A stretch of 64,000 nt of DNA from assembly GCA_029204225.1 (NCBI GenBank), contig CM055092.1, positions 100,966,433-101,030,432 of the forward strand, written 5' to 3'. The stretch comes from Diphasiastrum complanatum (taxonomy: Eukaryota > Streptophyta > Lycopodiopsida > Lycopodiales > Lycopodiaceae). A program made the position numbers and the translations under genes. Each line of letters begins with the position of its first letter. Position 1 is the first letter of the stretch. The notes below the pieces were generated by a model that searched no databases, was not told the DNA's origin, and saw only the letters and a list, made by a program, of their open reading frames with translations. Below are positions 37,188 to 48,079 of this stretch, in pieces.

Positions 37188-37361
37188 GATGGTGCTAAGC
37201 TACTATTTAGATGGGTTTTTGTTTGCATTTTGTTTGATTTTTCTTTGTATTTTGATAGGTTTATTACTCACCTACAGACTTTTTTCTATCTTTTTGTTGT
37301 CCTTTTTACTTGCCAGTATTCTAGTGAGCGAGGCAGAGTTCAGGCTCTATTCTATGATCTC

Positions 37362-38755
37362 GGCGAGTTATAAATTATAACTCGCCAACAGTACTATTAC
37401 TCGCCTATCAACTTTTACTCTCCAGACCTCTTTTTGACATCTTTTTTAGCCATCTTTACTCGCCATCAGAGCAGAGTGATTAGCACCTCAGAGCTATCAT
37501 TCTAGAGGTCGACAAGTAAAAAGGCTATTACTCGCCATTTCAAATTTCCCACCCATTTATGTGTTCTCGCCATTTTTTATTACTCGCCAGTTATAACTTG
37601 CCAACAATGTTTAATAACTCGCCATCAGAACATAGGCATGTATACACACTGCTCTGACCGGCGAGTTATAATTTTTATTACTCGCCCTCCTATTACTCAC
37701 CACAGTATTACTCGCCAAGTTCTCCACTTAACTCGCCACTTTGACAAATTATTCTGAATACCAACAGAGACAGGCAGGCAGCTCGGCGAGTTAAAACTTA
37801 TTACTCGCATTGTATTACTCGCCCACAGTGAAAATTTGAAATTTTCTTGAATTTTTTACTTTTAGAACCCATCTGTATTTTCTTGTTATTTTCTTTTCCT
37901 TGATTGTCTTTTGGATTTGCATTTACACCGCTTCACATCCATTTGACTTTTATTTTGATCCCGATCTAATCTTGATCTGAGTTCATTATCACTTTGGTTA
38001 GATCTTCATTCTGATCCATCATCTGGTCGACGAAATACAGAAAATAACTACAAAAATATTTGAGAAATAAGAAAATGAAAAAGATAAAAAACAACAGAAG
38101 AAGACGAGACCAAAAATAGCCCTACTTCTCGTTCTGTTGTATGCATATGAGATATGGTAGGAGATTATCTACTCTAGATCTCCCTGAACTTGAGGAATTC
38201 GTCAACGTACCAATTGAAATATTTTACGAATCAGTTGACGTAGATTCACCCCCCAATGGACAATCACCATCCTTGCCATTATTATTTTAGTATTGCAAAT
38301 GACTACATGGTCAAATCTGTCCAGAGAAATTCCAGCCGAAACGTAAAATAGGCTCTCTTTTTTACGAAATTGTCACTTTTAGTAAACAACGGGACGTTTT
38401 GATTAAAAAATCTCTTAAATTTGGCAGCCAATCGAAAAACGGACTGTGCACAATGCAAATATTAATGATTTGGCATAGATTGGACTAATTTCCAAAAATA
38501 ACAATAGGCAAGTTATAACTTTCCCTATATATATGGGCGAGTTATAGGATAATAAATCTTATTACTCGCAGGTTATAACTCGTCATTTTATTACTCATGC
38601 CTATTACTCACCAGCCCCAAATTACTCACCTATTGTGATTACTCGCCAACTTCGTGTTACTCGCCTTCTAATATTACTCGTATGTTTATAACTCGCCATC
38701 TATTACTCGCGCCTATTACTTGCCAGAGATAGCTCGCCGATTGTTATTACTCGCC
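37362..38755. repeat. Interspersed ACTCGCC motif array, 18 exact copies in two blocks
   Basis: ACTCGCC, usually as TATTACTCGCC or TATAACTCGCC, occurs at 37380, 37399, 37458, 37530, 37582, 37617, 37680, 37710, 37731, 37817, 38641, 38659, 38691 and 38749. The reverse complement GGCGAGT is at 37362, 37660, 37785 and 38536. Near-matches (ACTCACC, ACTTGCC, ACTCGTC, ACTCGCG) are mixed in. The copies at 37362 and 37380 form an 11-bp perfect stem with a 3-base loop. Spacing is irregular, so this is not a tandem satellite. The 38.1-kb gag-like segment separates the two blocks. Confidence 0.93.
38147..38290 (+). CDS. 47-codon gag-like remnant of the non-autonomous element
   Basis: Begins MRYGRRLSTLDLPELEEF and ends SLPLLF. 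Acidic and Pro-rich, it sits where gag would start in a gypsy element. It stops early, and no zinc knuckle follows. Assignment rests on position, not on a recognised domain. Confidence 0.35.
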   Translation: MRYGRRLSTLDLPELEEFVNVPIEIFYESVDVDSPPNGQSPSLPLLF

Positions 38756-38757
38756 AT

Positions 38758-39244
38758 ATCATGCTATCACATATCAGATGATCATTAGCTCATGCTTTCA
38801 TCCATCAATCCACAAAATCACACATTTGCAAAATAGATGTTAGAAAAACCATTTGGTGTGATCACTAGGATCCATTAGGTAGGTTTACTTTCATTGCTCC
38901 CCTCCCTTGAGAAGATAAGCCTCAAGAGGAGAAGTTCTAGAGCCCAAGAAGCCTAGATTATCCAAGAAAGCCAAGATCCAAAAAGAGGATCATCTCAAAA
39001 CCAAAACCCAAAAAGAGCCAAGGAAATAGTCAAGAATCTCACCCCTTATCTAAGTCATTCCACATCTAGATTTAATGTCAAGATTGACACCCTTGGTAGG
39101 CTTAGATCCCGTTTAGAGTCCGTAGCTTAACCCCCTCTCCATTGGATTGAAGCCTGTACACGGCGACTCACCCGGTTGGAGATCCAAACCCCGACTTTGC
39201 CCTCTTGATAGCGACGATTAGAGAGACACGGAAAGGGTCCAACA
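38758..39244 (+). repeat. 3' LTR, truncated to last ~487 bp
   Basis: Aligns with 36682-37163 (ATCACATATCAG, GATCATTAGCTCATGC, GTTAGAAAAACCATTTGG, AGGTAGGTTTACTTTCATTG) with scattered substitutions and small indels. It ends GGGTCCAACA. The upstream border is exactly the last ACTCGCC copy. Confidence 0.9.
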
Positions 39245-41240
39245 GACTGTAGAGGTAGAGTCTAGAACGGAGAGGGTTAAAAAGTTGCGACATAGATATT
39301 ACGCGAGGAAGAGATATTTTGATAGGAGTAGTCCGAGATCGGTAGCAATTGTTACTCCAGAGGAAGTGCATAGCAACCCATCTTATATGACCTCTGAGGT
39401 AGAGTCCCGAACAGAGCAGACTCTAAGGTTGCGACTTGATATTACGCAAAGAAGAGATATTTGGATAGAATTATGTCCACGCATGCTTGAGGAAGTTTGT
39501 TTGAGGTAGCTAGATCGTCTCAAACACTAGTGTGGCATGATTTGGGAGGAATGGAGTTTGTGTGTAGAAGTTGTTCAACCCTACAGTGAAACTAGAAAAA
39601 AGTTTGTCTTTTTGTTGCATGAAAGACAAGGTGCGTTTGCCATTGATGCCTTCGCCCCTCACGAGTTGTACACATCTTCTGATGACGTAGGAGTTCATTT
39701 TAAAAAAAAATGCGCGGAGTTATAATAACTCATTGGCCTTTGCTTCTCTTGGTGTGAATCTAGATAGATCCATTGCCAGCTCCGTAGGTGGTGCATATAC
39801 ATTTCGAGTGTCAGGTTGGTTGTATCATCATATTGGTGGTTTGTTGTTTGTAGATAGACCTTCTTTTTCACATATCTACATCATGGATGATGACCTGTAG
39901 ATCATAGATTATCTTTGAACTTCGAGCTTAGACGCGATGTTCTCTCCCTTTTGCAAAGCATGATGATGGAGGTGAATCCATTTGCTCAATGTTTTAAGAA
40001 CGTTTCCCTAATCATGCATGTATTCGTCTCTGCATAGTGTCTGGTTGTTTGCAGAGTAGAGCCAATAGATAATTCAATGCTCCTACGAGCAATGAGATTG
40101 TCGTGCTTATGCCTATAGATGAGACCCCAATTGACGGAATGTGGGATATCATATTGCACTTCATTCCTGATGGTTTGCGACATATCACGGAGCATCATTC
40201 GTCGTATGACCCATTGCATTTTGTTCTTCTCTTTCATTGATGAAACATCGATAGTGAACGGATATCTTTCGTATAAACATAGGGACAACGGAGTGAATGT
40301 CCGATTGCGTAGATTTAGACAACGGGTGGATAATACCGTATAACAGTTGGTTGTTGACACTACATTTTCAGTGTCACATCAATATAGAAATATGTGTACA
40401 TATACGGACAATATTTGTACAAGTACGTGTACAAAGGACCAAATATGATTACAACGGAAGCTATGAAGGTCGGTGGTCAAATAGCAAGGTCAATGAATGA
40501 GATAGAGCGATTTTTTAATGCTCGATATTTTTTCGCGAGTGAGGCTTGCTGGCGACTATTTGGGTGTTCTGTGGGTGTTCATAAGCCAATTGTGACCCGA
40601 CTAGCAGTTCATCTTTCTGGACAGGAGTTCATGTACTTTAGTGAGGGAGGCGACTTAGAGGAGGTCGTAGATGATCACTCGAGTACCACTTTGACAACTT
40701 TTTTTGAGCTAAATAAAAGTGGTAATTCAGATGCACGAGAGTTGTTGTACCAGGACCTCCCGCGATTTTACATTTATAATAGAACAATCGAATCAGTACA
40801 CAATCAATTCCAACTATTGGTCGCACGTATTTTGTCCATCCGTCCGAAGGAGAGAGATTCTATTTACGAGTTCTTTGGGCTCACATCAGAGGTGCAACAA
40901 GTTTTGAGGACTTGCGCACAATTGACGATGAGTTGTTTTTGTCGTTTAGAGATGCTTGCAAGCAAAGACTTCTTATAAATGATGTGATGGAGTGAAGTAA
41001 TTATCTACGTGAGGTGGTTTCATGAGGGACTACATCACAGCTTCAACTCATGTTCGTTGTACTTCTCTTGACATGTGCCCCTTCCGACCTATTGGACATT
41101 TTTAAGAGTATAGAACCGCATTTAGTAGAGGATTATGTGCACGAGTTAGGACTATCAGTCACGTGTGAGTGAGACCATTAACGTGAGCCAAATTATGATA
41201 GATAAGGCTCTTTTTGACGTGGGGACGACAGATAACTTTT
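39245..41240 (+). pseudogene. Helitron Rep (RepHel N-terminal half), HUH domain deleted
   Basis: Order on the plus strand: a basic N-terminus duplicated as a 144-bp (48-codon) unit starting at 39252 and 39396 (EVESRTE). Then comes a frameshift at the A9 run 39702-39710, followed by YNNSLAFASLGVNLD, the Helitron N-terminal domain (YTFRVSGWLYHHIGGLL, FSHIYIMDDD, EVNPFAQCF), TSNEIVVLMPIDE, ITEHHSSYDPLHFVLLF. It jumps straight to SIVNGYLSYKHRDNGVNV, PYNSWLLTLHFQCHINIEIC and KYVYKGPNMITTEAMKVGG. Next are IERFFNARYFFASEACWRLF, LAVHLSGQEFMYFSEGG, LTTFFELN, YQDLPRFYIYN and RILSIRPKERDSIY. A last frame gives FEDLRTIDDELFLSFRDAC. The stretch that should carry the HUH nuclease (between YDPLHF and GYLSY) is absent. 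Homology fades near 41240, and no helicase follows. Confidence 0.86.
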
Positions 41241-42129
41241 GAGTAAGATGGTTTTTATTGAACTGCCGCTGCACCAAAAGAATTGTCACATATCTTGGCC
41301 ATGGCCACACCATGCAAGAATAACTTTTGAGTAAGATGGGTGGCTACTATGATCTGAAAAAGCAAGACGTAGACTTTGTAAGGATGTCAAAAAAACTTGC
41401 ACAATATCTTGCTTGAAAATGTCAAGTCCCATAAAAAACAGCGTTTCACTTAACTTCAATCAAAGAGGAATTAACTAGGTATTTGGCCATCCCAAGTTGC
41501 TAGATTTTGGTGAAAAGACTTTGTGCACAGAGAGGAAAAGAGACTAAGATCAAGAAATGTTTGTCACAGCACCAAAAAATCAATCAGAGGAGATAAAGAG
41601 AGAGCCTAGATATTCTTTTCTAGGAAACTCAGACTACTTTCATACTTTGTAAACATTTACGGTTTTGGATATTTCAATATATTTCAATCGTCACCCAAGT
41701 CTTGAGATAAATTATTTTCTAGCACTACGACTACAAAATAAATACAAGTTTACATTGTCTGTGGTCTCTAATATATATACTTGGGCACATTTGCACATAC
41801 AACATAAAGTTGAAAAGAAACAGTGGTCGTTATTTTACAATAGAACAACACTTCTGGACTCTCTTTATTTGAACTTTAAATGTCAATAGAATCATGATAT
41901 TCGCTTTCAGACTTTCATGACAACGAGGTTGTGTGAAGTGAACCTCTAGAATCGCTTTCAACACAGTGACAGCAGAAAACTTTCACCTCTGAAAGAGCGC
42001 TATGGAGAGCAGCTCTCTATTACAGAATGGTAGAAAGCACAAGCTACCGATGCCATTGCTGACAACCAGAAGTACTCCTAGCATGCAAAGTTTTAGCTGT
42101 TCATTTAATTTGATTGATGACAATACCTC
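41241..42129. other. Spacer
   Basis: No gene recognised. AT-rich sequence leads to the 3' end of the minus-strand gene at 42130. AATAACTTTTGAGTAAGATGG occurs nearly twice (41231-41252 and 41320-41340), a small duplication. Confidence 0.45.
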
Positions 42130-42576
42130 CTAACACACATATACAGGCCCAGATGGGATTCGAGGTGCACGGTGAAGCGGTACGTAAGGAGACTCTAGTT
42201 CATTTTTCCTGCTTGAAATGATAGATGCTCCTCGAAGGGGGCCTGACCTGGGCCCCCGATGATAATGCTTGTTTGAAGGACCGCTAGGCATTCCATCAAA
42301 ATAGATGGGTCCAGAATTGGCTTTTCTAGAGGTGTGATGAGTTGTGTTTAGTGGTGTGCTGTTGCACTTAATGTAAGAATCCTGGGTGTTTCTTTTAGGC
42401 TTTCGCCAAAAGAAAAGGGAATTTTTCCAGGAGCGTCCTGATTTACTGCCTTCAACTGCATCTTCATATCTGTGATGGAATGCTGAACCGCCACCAGCAG
42501 GTTTACGTGAGCTATTAGAACGTGCAAAGGAAGGAAGCGGGTTCGTTGCCAAATGTGTCCGAGCTTCCGCTAAAAC
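42130..42576 (-). CDS. Last exon of a plant gene of unknown function (Ser-Gly-Pro-rich C-terminus)
   Basis: Minus strand. A clean 3' splice site (TTTACTGTCTGCAG|G) precedes VLAEARTHLATNPLPSF, and the exon ends PSGPVYVC and a TAG at 42130. Features: a Ser/Arg-rich stretch, a Trp/Phe/Lys cluster (SWKNSLFFWRKPKR) and four SGP motifs (SGPIY, SGPSN, SGPLR, SGPVY) near the end, with ESPYVPLHR. The layout resembles plant-specific uncharacterised proteins with an FWKK-type cluster and a Ser-Gly-Pro tail, by general resemblance only. The frame joins in phase 0 to the 58-base exon at 43036-43093. A likely cytoplasmic or nuclear soluble protein, with no membrane segment seen. Confidence 0.72.
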   Translation of the reverse strand, partial: VLAEARTHLATNPLPSFARSNSSRKPAGGGSAFHHRYEDAVEGSKSGRSWKNSLFFWRKPKRNTQDSYIKCNSTPLNTTHHTSRKANSGPIYFDGMPSGPSNKHYHRGPRSGPLRGASIISSRKNELESPYVPLHRAPRIPSGPVYVC

Positions 42577-43035
42577 CTGCAGACAGTAAATGAGTCCAAC
42601 TTGTAAACTGAGACGAGTATTACAGCACATTGCAAGATTCCCGGCATACAAAGCTTTTGAAAACGTGCTCTATAAGTAAAGATATCATCACCATCATTCA
42701 GAGGGCAATAGCTGAACTGAACTCGCAAATCAATGTCGTAGAGCTATGCATATATCAGAAAGTGATTCGATCTACCGTTGAAAATTTTTATGCTAGACTC
42801 TTCATGTCATTTCAGTGGAAGGTTCGAACTAGAAGGAACAAAAGAGAATGAATTGCAAGAGGAAAACAAGCGTTCAAAACCACTCAGCTTGTGTACTCAA
42901 GAATCAATTTTCATAAGATGCCTCTGCATCTACATTTGACAACGGTTAACAGGTTCACAGCCGGAGAAAACTACATACACGAACCATAATTTAAAGTCCC
43001 GTTATGGGCTTGAATGAAGCACACAGAAATTTGAA

Positions 43036-43093
43036 CCTGGGCATAATCGTTTTCTGGACCGAACATGATTGGATTGAAATCACCACTTCCAAT
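43036..43093 (-). CDS. Penultimate 58-base exon of the same gene
   Basis: Minus strand. Acceptor GTTGTTTTTAG, then an exon coding DFNPIMFGPENDYAQ, then donor CAG|GT. Splicing out the 459-base intron (42577-43035) gives an uninterrupted reading DYAQ-VLAEARTHL. The first base completes a codon begun in the preceding exon. Both sites obey GT-AG. Confidence 0.68.
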
Positions 43094-46000
43094 CTAAAAA
43101 CAACAGCTTCTTCAGCAATTGCAGTAACCGACACTTTTTATCCCAACGAATAGCTTTACACTGCCAAATTCAAAACTTGATGTTAAACAAGCATAGTCTG
43201 CTATTTCCAGAATAGTATCACAAGATAAAACTAAGGTATGCTGAATAGCAAACAAGCAAGATCTCATACTCTTAAAATCTATCTGCTATATGCATATCAG
43301 CACACATGTGGAAAACATGTATACACTCAAACCAGTTAACAAACCAGCACGTCAATCTAAAGAATTCACAAGCTGACCAACTAAAGGATATGATTGTCTG
43401 TCTGATATGATAGATGGAAGTTTAGAAACACTTAAGCATATTTTAAAATTTCACAAGCTGTCATGCGCTTCTTCATGCACATCTTTAAGGAGAGGCAATT
43501 TGTATACGGTTATGTTTCTATCAGATTTCTTTTGAAAAGGCACCTCTCTAATTCAGTTCCGATTTTTATGGTTTCTTTTGTGCGTTAGGATATCAAAACA
43601 TGTAACCACATATGTACCAGTTCCTCTACTGAAATCATTGCCAAACTATTCTATCAATTACTTTCAAGCTGACAGCCACATAGTCTATGAGAGCAAATAA
43701 TCTTGTTACAGCAAGGATCAAATACAAATTCAAATGCAGCCATGGAAACACCGATGTACATCAGAGTACTAAAACTAGCAAATAATGCTATTACAGGCTA
43801 GCATAGATGAGAAAAATTGTGGCATCATATGAAGAGGCTAAAACACTAATAGAGTGCTTCACAAGGTGGCAGTGATGATACTTGACAAACGGAAATATTG
43901 GTATGTGATTCAGGCCAAATCAGAGCCCTCACTTAGTAATCCGTTTCATCCATTTATCACTTACCAGCGCTAAAAAATTTATTCATTCGGTCATTTAGGT
44001 TTGGTGGCCAATGGGAAACAAAAATTGTAAAACGGGATACAGGAAACAGTGAAACGCCATATCATTACAAATGCAAACTAGCACAAGGTAATTGCAATAG
44101 TGCATGTGCGAGAGAGGGAGAAAGTGTTCCACAATGCAAAGGAGAGAAATCATGTTGAAGTGGAGTCAATAATAAGACCTTAGAAATTGCTAATAGAAAG
44201 GTCAAAGTTTGCCTTCCAAAAACGGTATGCCTTCTGTTACCAGAAAACTATGGGAAGACGTTTCGGAAAGGTTTCCTAGAGTGGTTTCCTCACCTGGGGA
44301 AACATGTTTCACCATTTAAAAAAGCAGGAGAGATATGTTTTCCCATAACTATGCTTAAGATTGATTATGAGATATCTAGAAGCTCTTGATTTCGGTTTGC
44401 TTCTGACTAGTTTAAGGCAAACTTTCCCCCTGCTTATGAAGATTCAGGAGCTGGGCCCTGTAAGTAGGCGTGACATTACATCTGAAAAGCATGTGATTGT
44501 TATTTTGGTTTGATGGGGAGCCACGTTCCCGGTGAGAAACTCCTCCCAAAACTAAAGTTTAAACAGGATTTGATTTCACTCTTTCAGGTCTATAAAGATA
44601 CCAGCCATAGATAGCACTTATTGCATGAGGTAGCTTTAACAACACTGAGCACTGCATCACTTGTAAAGCCTTTCTGTGACACCTTCATTGATAGAAGGTT
44701 GCTACAAAATGTGATGGCTCTTGGAGTTGATCCCAATTTCAGTCAGTGGTGGCATGCTTCTAAAAGGTCGCCTTTTTTAATAAAAGTCTGTAATAGGAGT
44801 TTTTTTAACTACGTTTTTTTGCTCGATGGAAATTAATCCTAAGTTGTTACGCAGTAGCCAAGCACGTGCATCAGCTTCTAGAAAACGTTTGGAAACCTAG
44901 TCAAAGATACTTCATAGCTTCACTGACCTGGTTGCCAAATATCATTCTTAGATCTACTTTATTCCCGCCTTGCAGAGTAACAAGGTGAGTTATTTCATGG
45001 AAGGGTTAAGGGAAAACTACATGAAAAGAAAACAGAGGGATTCAATGGATTAGAATGTACGATATAAGAGTTTGCAATGGAAGTGCAAGAGTTCTACAGT
45101 GATACTTAACACTGATGCATCTTAAGGTGCTAGTTTTCCAGCTCGATGGTGTCAACCTGAAGTACTGAAAAAACTATATATCAAAAATATTTTGTCCGTC
45201 CCCTCAGTAAGGTTTACTGAATTTGTTAACCTTTCAAACCAACTATTGGAAGCACGGCATAGTACGGAATGTAACCAATCAGGAAAAAATTAAATTCTAA
45301 TTATCAAAAGAGGTATCAAGTAAAGCAAGCGACGTATTCTTGGCATATTTGTGGTGTCTGGCACACGCTAAGCGCAGTTTAAAGAGCGGGATAAAAACAA
45401 CGAGCGTTAGCGCCAAGTGTTTAGCCGTTATGAAAAGTCTCGACAAGCCTTCAAAGTGTAGAAAACAAATAGCAGATACAAAACAATGATTTTAAACACA
45501 GTAACTTTCTAACGTTCAAGAGAACAACTGCTTAATCAAATCTTAAATACGCCTTACGTTGAGATTTGAGGGAAACGCCAATATGCACGGGAAGGCGCTC
45601 CTTGCGTTTTATGCTGTTGAAGCAGAGAGACTAAAGTTTTGGATTCGGCGGCCCAAACAATGAGTATTGAAAGTAGAATCGGTCTGATCGTCAAAAGGAA
45701 CTGCCTCTCAGCATTCTGTCATGTTCTATATTCACGCTTTTGTAGACTGTCCCTCCAGGACCTCAGCAGGACAGTATTTGCTAAAAGTTTTCACGATGTT
45801 AATGACAAAGTTGTAAGAATCATTCGATCTCACTAAATGTTATGCAGAATCATAGTTGCTTGGTAATAAATAAGTAAATAATAGTCCTAGTGTGCAAAAG
45901 CATCAAGTATATGATCTATCTGAGCCATTTTAACAATGAGAAAATAAACACAATGGAAACTGTAATGGGGCATATTATTTGTCTTGTCAAAATAAAATCT

Positions 46001-46619
46001 CGAACATTCACCGTTGAAGATGTCATCAAGTGACTCAATAACTTCATCTCAATATAGAACTTAAACTTATCAAAAGGGTTTGGCTGTCGACGAGTCAACC
46101 ACATCGCAAAACTAACGAGATTTAATTTAACCACGGTCCGTTTCATCATTACAGAGTGGACCGATGTCTCTCACATCTTTAAGCATGATGGACATGAATC
46201 ATGAGTCATGATAAAAAGATTGCTTACTTCTGCGAGACAGAAATCCAAGGCCCGCTGCTGTGCTGCTCTGTCTTGGAGGCTAACTTATTGGCTTGGCTTG
46301 ACGTATTCCACTGTCACACAGACTCGAAAACGGAGTACAGGCCACAGCACGAGATTCTGAAGCGTGAACTGTAGAAGTAGGACTGCGGACTGGGGAGTTT
46401 CTGTTCTTGGATGGTTCCTAGATGACAGAGGTGCATTAAAAACTTTTAGCGGCAATTCATTAATTTAATAATGTTCAGACTTCATGGATAACAAGCACCG
46501 TCATCATGTGACTTTACTTGTAAGCCTAAAAAATGCGGCATACAAGAAGGCATTATAAATGATGATGACAATGTAAATTCATAATATAACTTCGTGCAGG
46601 CCAGCACTGCACACGCAAG
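43094..46619 (-). other. Introns and upstream part of the 42-kb gene, mostly unresolved
   Basis: A strong donor (GAA|GTAAGC, GT at 46227-46226) follows an open minus-strand stretch ending GPWISVSQ. Its two leftover bases match the phase required by the 43036-43093 exon, so it may be an upstream exon. A TGA shortly before it means its own start must come from another exon. Other short frames here (for example 44621-44836 +) have no recognisable family. No start codon or promoter could be fixed. Confidence 0.38.
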
Positions 46620-46742
46620 TATAATATATCATCCTGATACAAAAGTCACAAACAACGTACCGATTAACAAATCTATTCGGTATAATATATCATCCTGAAT
46701 CCCTAATATACAAACAACGTACCGATTCACAAATCTGTCCGG
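46620..46742. repeat. Tandem duplication, 61-bp unit
   Basis: Two units (46620-46680 and 46681-46742), each starting TATAATATATCATCCTGA and containing ACAAACAACGTACCGATT and ACAAATCT. It lies upstream of the possible 5' exon of the 42-kb gene and could be part of its promoter. Confidence 0.88.
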
Positions 46743-47027
46743 TGTGGTTAAAAACAGCACTATTTCGTTCGATCTCGATCAGTGCAGTCACAGTTTGCAA
46801 TTGCCGAGCGAGCACAGCGCAGCAAGCATATGGCGAGTCTGAATCTTAACAGTAGTGATAACGATGACGATGATAGACGGTAGATCGTATGACGGATGAC
46901 ATATACGCACGGATCGTCGTGAATCATAAAATTTTGAAAGTAGAGGAAGCAATCTTGTCCGTGGCATCATGATTCATACCAGTCCAGATACTACGTGAAT
47001 AAGTAGTGCTACTAGTAGCACTAGCCT
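46743..47027. other. Short spacer
   Basis: No feature recognised. Palindromic text AGTAGTGCTACTAGTAGCACTA at 47002-47023 sits directly before the TIR element. Confidence 0.4.
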
Positions 47028-48079
47028 AGTGCTTGCAAACCTTTTTTTTCAACCTAACACAAAACTTTCTTTTTTTTTTTGCTTTTTTAATAACAATCCA
47101 TGGGCCAAAAGAATAATTATTTTATTTAAAAAAATCATTGAATAAGGCTCAAATTTTTATACAAAGCTTAATAAGGCTTTTTTTCTTTTCATTAGGATTT
47201 TTATCCAGTCCGAGAAAGTCGGCGAGTTATAGGAATGATGAAATTTTTTGTTTATTGTTTTTTAATACAAGAAATTTATGTTTTTTTTTGGGGGGGGGCT
47301 GCCCAAGGGCCTTGCCCGAGGGTTACAGGCCTTCCCCTACGTAATGCTGAGTGCGAATGTAAATTGGCAGCTGTCAAGGTTGGCCATTCTGGCAGAATAG
47401 GCTATAGTAAGCCAGCAGTCATGGTGGTCATTCCAACATAATGTCTTAGTAAGTCAACTGTCTTTTCTATATATTGTGGCACTACAATTGTGTGGTTGAA
47501 AATTGTGCTAGTGGAAGTGCCTCCAAAATACAAAGAAAACCCGAGCACATAGCATTACGTGTAGTAAAGTAGGTAAATTCATATAAAGCTTACCTTTACA
47601 TAGCTCTATTAAGTCAACAAAATGATTTATATATGTAAATTTGTAAAATTTTGTGGGCAAGCAAATTAGGATTCAGAAGGCAAGATTTTAAAAACAACGA
47701 CAACTAGAAAACGTAGAAAATTAAACTGATGCAATGATCAATACCAAATTTCTAAAATAATACATTTTCATATATATTAGAATTTAATGATAATTAAGAA
47801 ATACTCGTTTGATCTTTCTCAATCTCCATGCACTTTGTTAAAATTTCATTATGGGCCACTCAAAAAATGTATTAAAGCCTAGAGCCAAATTAATTATCTC
47901 TAAAATCTTAAACCAACTAATTCATATGAAAATGAAAACCTATAGAATAATATTTGATAGGCTCATAACCTATAAAGGCTCAAACATGTAGGTTATGACA
48001 ACCTAAAAAAAAACATTAGTAGGTGAATTAAAAATCTGGTAGGCTTTTTTCAAGGGGTTATAGGTTTTTGGCAAGCACT
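47028..48079. mobile_element. 1.05-kb TIR-bordered non-autonomous DNA element (probable)
   Basis: The left end AGTGCTTGCAAACCTTTTTT and the right end GGTTTTTGGCAAGCACT are inverted repeats with a small gap. The interior is AT-rich, lacks a transposase and holds a G9 run with a GC-rich stem (GGGCCTTGCCCGAGGG) near 47310 and a lone GGCGAGTTATA at 47221. The left-end text (TTTTTTTTCARCCTAACACA) recurs at 9733-9752. I could not find a convincing target-site duplication, so the superfamily is open. Confidence 0.57.

Larger units (their letters stand above)
35967..39244 (+). mobile_element. Non-autonomous gypsy-type LTR element with ACTCGCC arrays
   Basis: A 3.28-kb element: 5' LTR, an Asp-tRNA-like PBS, 1.6-kb interior with only a 47-codon frame, and a 5'-truncated 3' LTR. 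The flanks are GACTC before and GACTG after, a near-perfect 5-bp target duplication. If the element is removed, the flanking Helitron text matches its own internal duplicate (CCCAT..TATA..GACTCTG.. / GAGGTAGAGTC), which supports both boundaries. The interior has no protease, RT or integrase, so it would depend on a partner. Confidence 0.78.
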
